Position numbers and translations under genes: made by a program
The notes under the pieces: model-generated
The model's input: the letters and a program-made list of their open reading frames with translations, nothing else
Database searches by the model: none
Told to the model about the DNA's origin: nothing
Shown: piece by piece, positions 1 to 11,100 of the stretch
How the letters are laid out: every line of letters begins with the position of its first letter
Numbering within the stretch: position 1 is the first letter of the stretch
From: Amarolinea aalborgensis
GTDB lineage: Bacteria > Chloroflexota > Anaerolineae > SSC4 > Amarolineaceae
Reading direction: 5' to 3'
NCBI RefSeq assembly: GCF_900491745.1
Contig: NZ_UETR01000003.1
Span: 310,001 to 374,000 of the forward strand
DNA length: 64,000 bases

Positions 1-1
1 G

Positions 2-79
2 ACCCCGCCTGCGACCTGGATCTTTGACAGCGTCGCGGACATCAATGCCGCGCTTTTTGGGGCGGAAGCCAGCCGTTGA
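2..79 (+). CDS. 3' end of an unidentified gene (partial)
   Basis: Frame 2 is open from the window edge to a TGA at 77-79, giving a 25-residue tail that ends FGAEASR. It is followed after about 30 bases by a hairpin, and the next gene points the opposite way, as expected for the end of a real plus-strand gene. The tail is too short to assign a family or function. Confidence 0.45.
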   Translation, partial: TPPATWIFDSVADINAALFGAEASR

Positions 80-107
80 GACGACACGCACGCTGACGCT
101 TAGCGCA

Positions 108-143
108 AACCTGCCCGACCGTCAAGTCGGGCAGGTTGCTTTC
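108..143 (+). terminator. Hairpin between convergent genes
   Basis: A perfect 12-bp stem (AACCTGCCCGAC at 108-119, GTCGGGCAGGTT at 126-137) has a 6-nt loop and is followed by GCTTT. It sits between the plus-strand gene ending at 79 and the minus-strand gene ending at 183, so it could serve both. The T-tracts are short, so the call rests mainly on stem quality and position. Confidence 0.6.
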
Positions 144-182
144 AGTCACGCATACTGGGACACGCGGGAGCAAGCAGGACGG

Positions 183-3100
183 TTAGGGCGTGCAGGCGGC
201 GCCAAACTGAGCCGCCACGAGCATGATGTCCTGCACCGTGACGGCACCGCTGTCGTCCAGGTCGTAGAGCGGGTCAAAGGTGGGGTTGCCCAGGGCGGTG
301 TTCCAATGCGCAGCCACCTCGGTGACATCCAGCACGTCCACCGCACAAGAATTGTTCAGATCGCCAATCGGGGTGAGCCGGTGTTGGGCCAGGTTGCGCA
401 CGAGCGGGCCGCCAGCGACGCGCGTCCCGCTGCGCAGTAGAATGTAAGCGCCGGCATTGCCGTTCACGAGGAAATCCAAATGGCTGCCCGGCGGCAGCGT
501 CACAGCCGGCGGCGCAACCGTAGTCCACGTCAGTCCCAGGCTGTTGATGTAATCCCACGTCATGTCCGCTAACGGAATCGCCGCCGGCGCCACCGCCCAC
601 TCTAGCGTCGCCACTTCCAGCGAAGAACTGGTCATGTCATTCACGAACTGCATCTGCGCATAAGCCAGGGCCGGATTGGCGCGCGCCATGAGCGTTTGGC
701 CCCGGTAGGTGATGCTGCCCATGCCGATGGGTGGGCCGACAGGCTGGCCATCACGCGTCCACCAGCCGCGCACCAGGCGCACGCGATCGCTGCCTGTGTG
801 CATGCCCATGTGCAGCGTGGTGCTGACCGGCACGGTGACGGTGGAGTCAATCGGCAGGAAGTCCACCGTCGTAACGCCCGTCACAGGGTTGTAGGTTTGC
901 TGGGCAGATGGGCCAAAGAAGGGCGAAGGGAAGAAGGCAAAAATGCCGGCTGGCCCAATGCCGGTCAGTTCCAGGTGGAGGTCGGTAATGGGGCCGGCCT
1001 CTGGCGGCACATGAATATCGTAGTTCTCCCACCAGCGCAGCCAGGGCGGCGTGGTCGCTTGCGCCGCCACCCAGATGACAGCATTGGGATCGCTCAGGTT
1101 GACAGCGCGGAAGCGAACCACCAACGACTGCCCTGGGCGAATGGGCATTCCAGGCGGAGGCGAGAAGCGGATGCGCGCACCCGGCTGCAGCACATTGCCC
1201 GTCTGCGGCAGCATAGGCGCCCAATCGCTGGGCGGCACCAGGGATCCCAGGTTCGCATACGTGAGATTGTTCAAGGCCACGGATGAGGCGATCGGCGCCA
1301 TCTCGATAGACTCGATCACCAAGGCCGGCTGGCCGGGCGCCAGGGCAAGGCCAAAGGCCAGGCTCCCATTAGGCGCCCAGTCCCAGGCAAAACCAGGCAC
1401 GGGGATGGGCGCGGGGCCGCCGATGGGCACGCCGTCCCATGTCCAATAATGCGGCGGCAGGCCGCCCACCGTTGGGAAGTCCACCAGCGGCCGATCGGTG
1501 CAGAAGCCGACATGCACCACTCCGCCGGGCGAAACAACGGCGCCGCTCCACCAGAGATGATAGGCGCCGGTGGTCGAGTCGTAGCCGCTGCGGGGATCGG
1601 GAGGACCAAAGGGATTGAGCGGGCCGAGATAGACATCGCTCAGCCGCGTCGGGCCGCTCAATATCAAATGCAGATCATTAGCAGGCTGACCCGTTCCGTT
1701 GACGAAATCCCAGTTGTAGCAGTAGAGCGACGGCGGCGGCAAGACAACCTGGCCCTGCGCCATGAACTGCACGAGCTGCCCGCCAGCGCCCGTCACCTGC
1801 ACGTTGCCCACCACGATGGCATTTGCCGGCAGGGTGGCTGGGACGGCAATGACCTGGTTGCCGCCGGGCGGCAGCGTGAGGCCGGGGAGCGTCGCGAAAC
1901 TTAGAGCTTGCACCAACGGATCATTCCAGGTCAAGTGGTCGAGGGAGATAGCCTGGGGCGCAACCGCCCAGCGTACGGCCGTCACGTTCATCGCCGTCGT
2001 GTTCGAATTGGATAGGCCGATCCGCAAATCGCCGGTCGCTTGCCACAGCCACTGCCATCCAGGCACCGGCACCGGCGAGCCTATCGGCACGCCGTTGTAC
2101 GTCCAATAGTGCGTCACCAAGACAAAGGGGTTGTCAGAACAGAACCCGGTATGCACCGTACTACCGGGCGCCACCGTGGCCCCGCTGTACCATACGGTGA
2201 ACAAGCCGGTTGCGGGGTCGTACCCTGTGCGGGGATCCGGAGCGCCGAAGGGATTGAGCGCTCCCATGTAGACGTCGGAAAGGACTCGTGGCCCGCGCAG
2301 AATGATGTGCAAATCATTGGCTACCTGGCCGGTGTCGTTGACGAAGTCCCAGTTGAAGCAGTAAGTAGGCGGCGGCGGCATGACAAAGAGGGTCTGCGCC
2401 AGCAGGTTGATCGTGTTCAACAGCGGAGGCGCCGCGGGGTTGCTGATCACCGCCACCGCAATCAGCGGCGTGCGCTCGGTCGGCGGCGCGCCATCCAGAG
2501 TCAACTCCAGGAAGATGTCGAAGAAGCTGGAGAGGGTGGGGTTGATGTTCACCGGGCCGCTGCTGCTCCAGAGGGGCGTCTGTCCCTGCACGGCGGCCAT
2601 GTTCAGGCCGCTCAGCGGCAGGAGTCCACTGGGCTGGAAAATGCGCAGCGACTGCACCGTGATCGGAACGCTGTTGGCGTTGGAGAAACCGATCTGGAAA
2701 TGGCCGCGCTGGTCGCCCTGCCACGTCCAATTCCAGCCAGGCATGGGGAGCACAGGCACACTGCCGCTCGTCAGCGGCTGGCCGTTCAGCGTCCAGTAGA
2801 AGGGGCGAAGTCCACCGGAACTTTGCGACTGAAAGACCGCGGCGTTGGCGCAGAAACCGATGTGCGCGGCGGCGCCAGGGTTGACAAGGCTGTAGAAAGT
2901 CAAGTTGAGCGAGAGCGTGCCATTGGGGCCGGGCGATGTGGTTGCCTGGGCTGGCGGGTCGCTGAAGGTCTCTGAGAGGGCGGTTGGACCAAACAGCGTC
3001 ACGTGAAGGTCATTGGCTGGGACGCCCGTGTTGTTGAAGAAGTCCCAGTTGTAGCAGTAGGGGGACGTTGGGGGGGACTGAGGCGAGCGTAGAACAGAAT

Positions 3101-3197
3101 GCGGCGCGGCGCCTGCGCCATCTACCGCGGCTGGAATCGCCAAGATGGACGCTAACAAGACAAGAACAGAAAGCACCGAGACAGCACGAGATGGCAT
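183..3197 (-). CDS. Secreted four-repeat protein with dockerin-like C-terminus
   Basis: This 1004-residue protein is predicted to be exported. The start at 3197 is chosen because GGGAGGG precedes the ATG and the first residues (MPSRAVSVLSVLVLLA) form a signal peptide; a longer upstream frame lacks both. The mature part has three clear repeats of about 200-220 residues opening with YC(Y/F)NWDF.N.TG..ANDLH and a fourth diverged one (YDIHVPPEAGPITDLHLEL). The last 60 residues hold two EF-hand-like loops (DLNNSCAVDVLDV and DLDDSGAVTVQDI), the pattern of a type I dockerin, and the chain ends in ACTP. Two other secreted proteins in this window (ending at 26106 and 50794) have similar tails. The repeats are not assigned to a named family, so the molecular function is unknown. 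A surface or extracellular structural role is inferred. Confidence 0.85.
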   Translation of the reverse strand: MPSRAVSVLSVLVLLASILAIPAAVDGAGAAPHSVLRSPQSPPTSPYCYNWDFFNNTGVPANDLHVTLFGPTALSETFSDPPAQATTSPGPNGTLSLNLTFYSLVNPGAAAHIGFCANAAVFQSQSSGGLRPFYWTLNGQPLTSGSVPVLPMPGWNWTWQGDQRGHFQIGFSNANSVPITVQSLRIFQPSGLLPLSGLNMAAVQGQTPLWSSSGPVNINPTLSSFFDIFLELTLDGAPPTERTPLIAVAVISNPAAPPLLNTINLLAQTLFVMPPPPTYCFNWDFVNDTGQVANDLHIILRGPRVLSDVYMGALNPFGAPDPRTGYDPATGLFTVWYSGATVAPGSTVHTGFCSDNPFVLVTHYWTYNGVPIGSPVPVPGWQWLWQATGDLRIGLSNSNTTAMNVTAVRWAVAPQAISLDHLTWNDPLVQALSFATLPGLTLPPGGNQVIAVPATLPANAIVVGNVQVTGAGGQLVQFMAQGQVVLPPPSLYCYNWDFVNGTGQPANDLHLILSGPTRLSDVYLGPLNPFGPPDPRSGYDSTTGAYHLWWSGAVVSPGGVVHVGFCTDRPLVDFPTVGGLPPHYWTWDGVPIGGPAPIPVPGFAWDWAPNGSLAFGLALAPGQPALVIESIEMAPIASSVALNNLTYANLGSLVPPSDWAPMLPQTGNVLQPGARIRFSPPPGMPIRPGQSLVVRFRAVNLSDPNAVIWVAAQATTPPWLRWWENYDIHVPPEAGPITDLHLELTGIGPAGIFAFFPSPFFGPSAQQTYNPVTGVTTVDFLPIDSTVTVPVSTTLHMGMHTGSDRVRLVRGWWTRDGQPVGPPIGMGSITYRGQTLMARANPALAYAQMQFVNDMTSSSLEVATLEWAVAPAAIPLADMTWDYINSLGLTWTTVAPPAVTLPPGSHLDFLVNGNAGAYILLRSGTRVAGGPLVRNLAQHRLTPIGDLNNSCAVDVLDVTEVAAHWNTALGNPTFDPLYDLDDSGAVTVQDIMLVAAQFGAACTP

Positions 3198-3316
3198 ACA
3201 ACCCTCCCGAAGGACATGAAGAGCAGCATGATCACACCGAGCAACGGGTCGAATCCAATAGTGATGGGGCACAGGGCTACGTCGCCATTGCGAATTCCTT
3301 CACAATGGCAATTGGG

Positions 3317-3345
3317 ATGTTAAGCGATTCCAGCGAGTTTGTCAA
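3317..3345 (-). promoter_or_regulatory. Sigma70-type promoter for the dockerin-tailed gene
   Basis: On the minus strand TTGACA (3345-3340) is separated by 17 nt from TAACAT (3322-3317). Transcription would start near 3310, leaving a leader of about 110 nt before the start codon at 3197. Confidence 0.6.
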
Positions 3346-3379
3346 GTTGGTTTTTGATGGCTTGGTGGCAGGAAGTGGC

Positions 3380-3724
3380 CCTTACGCGGCGGGCCTGCGC
3401 AAGGTAGGCGTCGCGCGCCTAACCCTCGCAGGGGCCAGTGGACATCAGATCGTCGGCCTCTGACGACGCTGCGTGACTCTGAGTAGGTTGTCTCGCCGCA
3501 GCCCTGCGAGGGGCGCGCCCATCCCCTTGCGCAGGCTGGCTGCACGACACATCGTCGGGCAAGCTGAGGTCATCCTCCACGACACGAGCTCCTTACGCGG
3601 CGGGCCTGCGCAAGGTTGGCGTCGCGCGCTCAACCCTCGCAGGGGCCAGTGGACATCAGATCGTCGGCCTGTGACGACGCTGCGTGGCTCTGAGTAGGTT
3701 ATCTCCGTCGCAGCCCTGCGCGGG
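3380..3724. repeat. Nested inverted repeat with a partial direct duplication
   Basis: About 130 bp (3380-3512) recurs at 3591-3724 with few differences. The first copy is the left part of an imperfect palindrome: GCCTGCGCAAGG and CCCTCGCAGGG upstream are matched by CCCTGCGAGGG and CCTTGCGCAGGC downstream (to about 3535). No reading frame with a plausible protein was found between 3198 and 3734, so this intergenic stretch holds only the promoter and this MITE-like element. Confidence 0.6.
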
Positions 3725-3734
3725 GATGGGAGAA

Positions 3735-4208
3735 TTAGCCCTCGCGCTGCCAATCGAAGAAGCGGCCAGCCAGCGATTCCAGGTTGGCGTAGAGTGCGGG
3801 ATTCGCCAATTCGCGGCGCGCATCGGCCACCCAGGGCAAGACCATTTCCCAGGTGTTGAGGCCGATCTCGTCAATGAGCTTGAAAACCGGCGTTTCGGGC
3901 AGTTGGCCTCGACGCAGCAAATCGCCCAGGGTATCCACGAACAAGACGACCCGCTGCAGGTAGCGCAGCTCGCGGCTGCCGCGCGGGCACTTGCGTTTGA
4001 CATCCTCCCAGGTGTTGACCCCAAACTCAACCCGCAGCCAGTGGTAGGCCGCGTCGAAGTCATCGCTGGTGATGATCTGGCAGATATGCAGAAGGGCAGC
4101 CGCCTCCCCGCCCCCCGTACTGCCGGCGGATGCCGCCACAGCTGGCGCCACGGCCGCGTCCGCGCGCACAGCAGTTGATGCGGGTTGATTGCGTCTAAAG
4201 ATCGGCAT
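3735..4208 (-). CDS. Unknown cytosolic protein paired with a ferredoxin
   Basis: The protein has 157 residues. The start at 4208 follows GGAGCAGG on the minus strand and lies inside the last codons of the ferredoxin gene (14-nt overlap), which suggests translational coupling. The N-terminal 35 residues are Ala-rich and probably disordered. The rest is a compact domain with motifs such as DAAYHWLRVEFGVNTW and a Trp-rich C-terminus (GRFFDWQREG). It faintly recalls DUF4760-type proteins, but that is not secure. No catalytic motif is seen. The shared transcript with the ferredoxin gene is the only functional clue. Confidence 0.7.
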   Translation of the reverse strand: MPIFRRNQPASTAVRADAAVAPAVAASAGSTGGGEAAALLHICQIITSDDFDAAYHWLRVEFGVNTWEDVKRKCPRGSRELRYLQRVVLFVDTLGDLLRRGQLPETPVFKLIDEIGLNTWEMVLPWVADARRELANPALYANLESLAGRFFDWQREG

Positions 4209-4686
4209 GAACCTGCTCCGAATCATCAGCATCGTCGTGCGTTTTCGCCGCTGTGACTGCGGCGGCCGCCGCGGCCTCGGCCCGCAGGTGCGCGTAGAGG
4301 GCCGCGCGGCGCTTGTCGTTGGCCTTTTCCTGTTTTTCCAGCTCACGCACCGCGGGCGGATACTGGCTGGTCTCCTTGTTGTTGCCAGGCGGCGCGACGT
4401 ACAGCAAGCGCTGCACCGGCTCGCCAGCCAGCAGGTGCGACTCGAACAGCTCATCGGCGTCGCTGGGCTGCACGTGCGCATACCACACGGCGTCGGGATA
4501 AACCACCACGTTGGGGCCGTGCCCGCACTGATTCAGGCAGCCGGAGCGATTGACCCGAATTTCATTCTGCAAGCCGCTGGCGGCGACACGCTCCTTGAGA
4601 CGTTTGAGTAGCTGCTCGGTGTCCCCATCGAAGGGACAATACGGGCCGTATGTGCAAACAAAAAGATGCTGGCGATACTGTCCCAT
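4195..4686 (-). CDS. Thioredoxin-like [2Fe-2S] ferredoxin
   Basis: This 163-residue protein begins MGQYRQHLFVC. Its first ~85 residues match the thioredoxin-fold (Shethna-type) [2Fe-2S] ferredoxin family. Cluster cysteines lie in CTYGPYCPFDG and in NRSGCLNQCGHGPNVVVYPD, and the typical W(Y)..V...DADELFESHL follows. Such proteins carry electrons in the cytosol; the partner is unknown. The C-terminal ~75 residues are a charged, Ala-rich tail beyond the usual domain. The reading frame runs upstream to 5070, but a strong promoter at 4798-4826 lies within that extension, so the 4686 start is preferred. It overlaps the next gene by 14 nt. Confidence 0.85.
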   Translation of the reverse strand: MGQYRQHLFVCTYGPYCPFDGDTEQLLKRLKERVAASGLQNEIRVNRSGCLNQCGHGPNVVVYPDAVWYAHVQPSDADELFESHLLAGEPVQRLLYVAPPGNNKETSQYPPAVRELEKQEKANDKRRAALYAHLRAEAAAAAAVTAAKTHDDADDSEQVHADL

Positions 4687-4797
4687 CGTGATGTCCGCCT
4701 TCCTGGATTGAAGTGAATCGAATTGAAGCGCATGACGCAAAGAGTCGAGCGCCGAGTGAGCGCCGAAGACAGATAGTAGAATCCCACAAACGCGAGT

Positions 4798-4826
4798 ATA
4801 ATAATGGAGAGGTGAGCAATTGTCAA
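4798..4826 (-). promoter_or_regulatory. Sigma70-type promoter for the ferredoxin gene
   Basis: On the minus strand TTGACA (4826-4821), a 17-nt spacer and TATTAT (4803-4798) place the start of transcription near 4791, about 105 nt ahead of the ferredoxin start codon. The rest of the 4687-5198 intergenic region is AT-richer than its surroundings. It must also contain the promoter of the divergent giant gene, which could not be pinned down. Confidence 0.65.
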
Positions 4827-5198
4827 TGCAGGAATCTGCCAAGCGAAGTAATAGGAGCTGCAACATTCTGCCTGAATAATATGTTAAACTGCCGTGCCGT
4901 CGTGTCTCGGCGGCGCTGTGTGCGTCTTCATGTCGGAGCGCATCGAGGCAATTTTCAGGCAAGTGTAAGCACCGATTGCACGAAGGTGTGGTATCCTGAG
5001 CACGTTTGGATTGCGCACGACGAGATGATTCGAGATAGAGGAGATAAGGTTGATTGTTGTTCACGACCATTCAATTCGATTAACGTATGCCGTACGATGT
5101 TCGCGGCCAGGTCGTTCTACCGGCCTGAGATACTGTGTGCGCCCCGTTGCTTCCCCGGTGTGTGAGATAAGATCGTTGTTTGTCGTTGGAGGAGTTTC

Positions 5199-8100
5199 AT
5201 GATGACTTTTCGTTCGTCCCATCAACGTGCATGGCGGTTCAAGCTGCTTTACATTACCGTCATTGCAACCATGCTGGTCAGCCTGTTCCCGCAGGTCGTG
5301 GGCGTGCCAACCCCTACGGCCAGCGCTCACAACTTAAATGCCAGTGTGGTTTATGTCTACTTTGACCCGGATACACAAGCGTATCTGGATAATCTGATTG
5401 CCACCAATCAGCGGCCGGCCGGGCAGCCCTTGCTGCGCGCCGGCGATGAATTGGGCATCATCATCAAGGCAATGCCCGACCTGGGCACGACTACCGGCGT
5501 TGGAGGTTATAGCACCTTCTATGTCCCCAACGGATTGCAGGTCACCGACGCGGCCTACATCATGCCCGGCGATCTCAACGCCGACGGCATCACCGGCTTC
5601 GACAAGGTGCCGATGAAGGGCCAGGCCCAAATGCCGATCGTGGGCGCAGGCGGCGATCCGACGGTCAGCCTGGTGGGCATCACCCGCGGCCCGAACATCC
5701 TCGGCGTGACCAGCCCAATCGTGACGGCGGCCAACACCAACCTGGGCACAGTGGTCGGCGTCTACGGCGACACCGGCATCTTCTACTCCACCGCGCCGGA
5801 GACGGCCTTCGGCACCTACTCCGGCGGCAGTCTGACGAACAACAGCGGCGACACGATTGGCGCGCGCACCGTGTTGGGCACAACGCTCAATAAGTGGGAT
5901 GCCTGGCAGGAAGCCGGGTATGGCATCAAAGGGACGACCAATCCCGCCTATCCCGCCGCCGCCCTGATTGATTCCAACCAGCGCGGCTACGCACCGTGGG
6001 GCCTGGCCAATGTGGTGGCCGGTCCGCAAAGCGGCTATGCCTGGGAGTTCGATTTCGCCAAATACACGGCCTGCGACCCCACCCCGACCACGACGCCGCT
6101 TGCCAATTGTATTGATCAAGCCACCCAGGACATCGGTCCCTGGCAGCGCATCAAGTACCCTGGCAGCCAGTTCTCTGATGATCCCCCTGGCGGATCGCCA
6201 AATCCGCCTTACCCACAGCCTTATACACGCGGCGCTGACGCCAGCAATTCGGGCTTCGACCTGACCGCCGGCGACCTGCCCCAAACCACCGGCCAGGCCA
6301 ACGGCACCCCCAACGCCGTGCGCTGGGCCTACGGCCAGCAGACCCTGTACCAACCTGAGTACATGTGGATCAAGGTCAAGGTTCACGACGCCAGCGCCAT
6401 CCTCGATGCGACCGGCTGTCCCAAGTGGACCGTGGACACCTTCGGCGGCGACGCCGGCGGCGACAGCGGCGGCAAGGACCACATCTGGCGCTACTACGAC
6501 CCCAACAGCGTCACCTTCAACGGCTGTCTAGCCATCGGCAAGCCGGCCACGCGTGAGCTGGTCAAGGTGGGCGACTACTACCAGTACAAGGTCAAGCTCT
6601 ACAACGGCGGCGCCAACAATTTCAGCACCGTGCAGATTCAGGACACGCTGCCCAGCGGCGTCACCTACATCAGCGCCGTGCCGGCGCCCAGCAATGTCAG
6701 TCTGCCGAACCTGACCTGGACGGTCGCTCCTTTCTTGCAGAGCCAGATGTTCGAGGCGACCGTCACGGTGAAGGCCAGCGGCAGCGGGCTGATAAACAAC
6801 AAGGTCTGCGCCTCTGGCGTCACGACGCCGGGCGGCCAGACGATCAACAGCTGCGGCAATGATGTCACTGTCGCCGGCAATCAGCCGCTCCTCCGCCAAA
6901 CCAAGACCGTCACGCCCACGTCAGCCGCGCCGGGCGACACGGTGCAATACACGATCACGATGCTCAACGTCGGCAGCGGCCCGACCAGCAGTCCGGTGGC
7001 GATCACCGAGTACCTGCCCACCGGCTTCACCTACACGGGCGCCATCCCCGGCACTGTTACAGCAACGGTCAACGGCGCCAGCGTGACTGCGTCCGTCTCC
7101 GGCACCGCGGCGCAGCCGGTCTTTACCGTGCCATCGGTCATCAACGCCGGGCAAAGCCTGGTGCTGACGTTCAACGCGCTGGTGTCGGCCTCCACCATGG
7201 CCGGCAATTATACAAACTCGTATCGCAGCAGCCAGGGCGGCGTCAATCAGCTCACCGGCGCGATTGCGGGCGTGGCGGTCAGCCGCGCCTCCATCGGCGA
7301 CACGGTCTACCGGGACTGGAACGGCAACGGCGTGCAAGACCCCGGCGAGGAAGGCATCCCTGGCATCCAGGTGTGCGCCAACCCCGGCAGCCGCTGCGCC
7401 ACCACCGACGCTAACGGCAAGTACTTGATCGCCGGCTTGCAGGCTGGCACGTACAGTGTGGATGTGACCAATCCGCCGGCCGGTTATACAGCCACGCAGG
7501 GCGCGCATCCGACCTCTGTCACGCTGCTGCAAACCGACAACATCACCACGGTTGATTTCGGCTATCGGCCTGGCGGCGCCGGCTCCATCGGCGATAAGGT
7601 CTTCGAAGACATTGCCAACAACGGCGTCTTCGACGGCGCGGATGTCGGCATCAATGGCGTTACCGTCAACCTGTATGAAGACACCAACGGCAACGGCGTG
7701 ATTGATGCGGGTTCCGACCTGCTGATCGCCACGACGACCACGGCAGGCGGCGGCAACTACAGCTTTGCCAACCTGGATCCCACACGCGCCTACATTGTCG
7801 TGCCCGTTGACGGCCCTGGCAGCGCGGTGGATGCCTATTTTGCGAATGCCTACGTGCGCAGCACGACCAACCCCAGGCCAGTCAGCCCCGCGAACTTCGC
7901 CGCCCAGGGCAACGCGGTGACCGATGCGGACTTTGGCTACTTCGGTCAGACCCCTGGCTCGATTGGCGACACGGTCTGCGTTGACGTCAACGGCGACAAG
8001 CTCTGCACAGGCGCTGACCAGGGCATCGCCGGCGTTACCGTCAGGCTCTACCTAGATGCCGATGGCGACGGCGAAGGTGATCCCAGCGAGCTGGTGACCA

Positions 8101-11100
8101 CAACCAGCACCGACCCCAGCGGGCAGTACACCTTCACGGGCCTCGGCCCCGGTAACTATATCGTGGTCGTGGATACCACCGACCCACAGATTCCGGCTGG
8201 CTACCTGCCCAGCGTCTCCAGCCAAACGGCGGTGACGCTGGCTGTCGCCCAAAACCGCACCGATGTGGATTTCCCCTTCGGCAAGGTGCTAACCAAATCG
8301 GTTGACAAGATAAACGCCAACCCCGGTGACACCTTGAACTATTCGATCACTGCCAACTACCCGAGCGGCGTCCTGCTGCAAAACGTGGCTGTGACCGATA
8401 CCATCCCGGCCGGTACGACTTTTGCCAGCGCCGGGCAGGGTGGCGTGTACAGCGGCGGTGCGATTGTCTGGAACCTGGGCAGCAACAGCCCAGCCATTCC
8501 CGCCACCACTTCGGCGCCGGGCACGGCCTTGTGCTATGGCTCCACCACGCTGACGGCGGTGGAGGATACGTACATTGACCTCAACAACGCGACGAGTAAC
8601 TTCGGCAGCAACAATACCATGCTTACGCGTCCGGCTAACGCAGCCAACATCAAACACAGCCTACTGCGTTTTGACACCAGCACCATCCCGGCTAACGCCC
8701 AGATCCAGACCGCCGATCTAAGGTTGGTAGTGACTTCGAACCGGAGCAACCATGTGGACGAAGTGCACCGCATGATCACCGCCTGGACCGAGGCCGGCGC
8801 GACCTGGAATGACGCCGATGGCGGGGGCGCTGGCGATTGGGCGACCGGAACCTTCAGCGCCAACGATTACGCCGCGGCGCTCCTGGGCAAGATTACGCCC
8901 AGCAGCAACGGGGCCAAGACACTGAGCGTGATCGGTACCGTCACCGATTGGGTCAAGAACGGTGTGCCCAACCGCGGTTTCGTGCTCGTGGCCACCGGCA
9001 CCGACACCGGCAACGCCGCCTATGCCACAAGAGATAACGGCACCGTCGCCAACCGCCCCACTCTGGCTGTAGGCTACTACTACGAATCACCTACGGCGTG
9101 CAGCGGCACCACCGACCTGGTCTCGGTGGCGGACACGTTCATCCGAGAAGACAGCACGGGGACGGCGAATGGGACGGCTACGACCATGATCACCAATCCG
9201 TCCACCAATGGCGCCGACGGCAGGCTCAAGCCCAGCCTGGTGCAGTTCAATGTGGTCCCAATCCCGTCGGGAGCCACCATAACCAGTGCAACCTTGAAGC
9301 TTTACGTGACCACGAACAAAAACAACCACGTGGATTCGGTACGGCGGATGATAACCAGTTGGACCGAGAGCGCCACGTGGAACGACGCCGACGGCGCGGG
9401 CGCGGGCGACTGGGCAACCGGGACCTTCGGCAGCAGTGACTACAGTGGTGTGTCGCTGGGGAACATCACGCCCAATTCAAACGGCCAGAAGAGCCTGGTC
9501 ATGACGACCCAGGTGAATGACTGGGTCAACAACGGCTCTCCTAATCGCGGTCTCATCCTCTACCCCACAGGGACCGATAACGGCGACGCCAAGTACGCGA
9601 CACGCGAGGATAGCACAGCCTCGCGACGTCCGGTTCTGACGGTGGTCTGGAGCCAGGCGGTCAGCACCCTGCCGCAAACGACCCTGGCGCTGCACGCCGA
9701 GCCGCTTTTCCTGGGCGGTGTCGGCCAGATTAAGGTGACGATGACGGCTTCCACGGCCGGCACGGTCACCGGCGTCACTCCGCCCGCGGGCCTGACCATC
9801 AACGCCACGGGTGGCGCCAGCGCCGTGCTCAACAGCGGCCCCACCCCGGCCGGCCCCGTTACCATCTCGGCGGGCAGCCCCGCCAGCTTCGTCTACATCT
9901 ACAACATCACTCCCGGTTCACTGCCAGGCACCATCAGCTTCACCGGCAAGCCGGTCCCGGCCAACAACTTCGGCACGGCCACTTCCGAAGGCGTCATCAT
10001 CAGCCCGGCGCTCACCTTCCAGGTGACGGTGAACAACCCAGCTACGGTTGGTGTGGTCAAGAACGTCGCCAACATTTCAGCGCACGAGGCCGACACCAAG
10101 CTCAGCCCCGACCTGTGCTACGTGGTCGCCGACAACGCGCCCGACACCACCACCGCTGACCGGCTGCTGAGCATTGACCCCCTCACCGGCGACTTCGTAG
10201 ACATCGGCGCTACCGGCACCATGAACATGGAGGCGCTGGCCTCGAACCTGACCGGCACGGCCCTCTACGGCGTCGAGGCGGGCCAACTGGTAACCGTTGA
10301 CAAGGACACCGGCGCCCGTACCGTCGTCGGCACCATCGGCGCGATCAACGGCACGTTTGGCAGCATCGCCACGCCCGATGTGGACGGCCTGGCATTCGAC
10401 CCGGCCGACGGCAAGCTCTACGCCGTCGCCCGCCGCGAGGATAACCCGATCACCGCCGGCAACACGTTGCTAGATGTGCTCTTCCAGATCAACCCGACCA
10501 CCGGCGCGCGGGTGGCCAATGCCTATGGCGCCGGCGTGGACTACATCCCCATCGCCACCAACACGCTGACCCCCGCGCTCTACGATGTGGATGACATCGT
10601 CTTCGACAGATCCGGCGTGCTCTACGCCATCGCCAACGACTCCACCGCCAATATCGGCCTCTCCGACCGCCTGGTGACGCTCAACAAGGCGACCGGCGCG
10701 ATCACCGACATTGCCGGCTTCATCGACGCGGCCGACGGCACGACCGCGGTTACAGACGTGGAAGACCTCGCCTTTCTGGTAGGGTTCGGCCTGCTCGCCA
10801 GCACCGGCGATGCCTCCACGACCTCCGCCCAACGCAACACCGTCTGGACGGTGGACGCGGACACTGCCGCAATGACGCAGATCGTGGCCGTCCCAGCCTA
10901 CAGCTCTACCGACTACGAAGGTTTGGCTTGTATGGTGGGGCCATCGGAGCCGGGCGACCTCATCCTCCCACCCACGCCCAGCAACCAAACCGATACAGCC
11001 CTCGGCGCCAGCATTGGCGACCTGGTGTGGGCCGACCTGGATGGCGACGGCGTCAAGGATGCCAATGAGCCAGGCCTGGCGGGCGTACAAGTGTGCGCCA

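Noticed and set aside
3198..3272. 25-residue N-terminal extension of the dockerin-tailed protein
   Set aside because: It would bury the signal peptide; the Shine-Dalgarno supports the start at 3197.
4687..5070. N-terminal extension of the ferredoxin
   Set aside because: A consensus promoter lies inside it, and the conserved domain starts at 4686.
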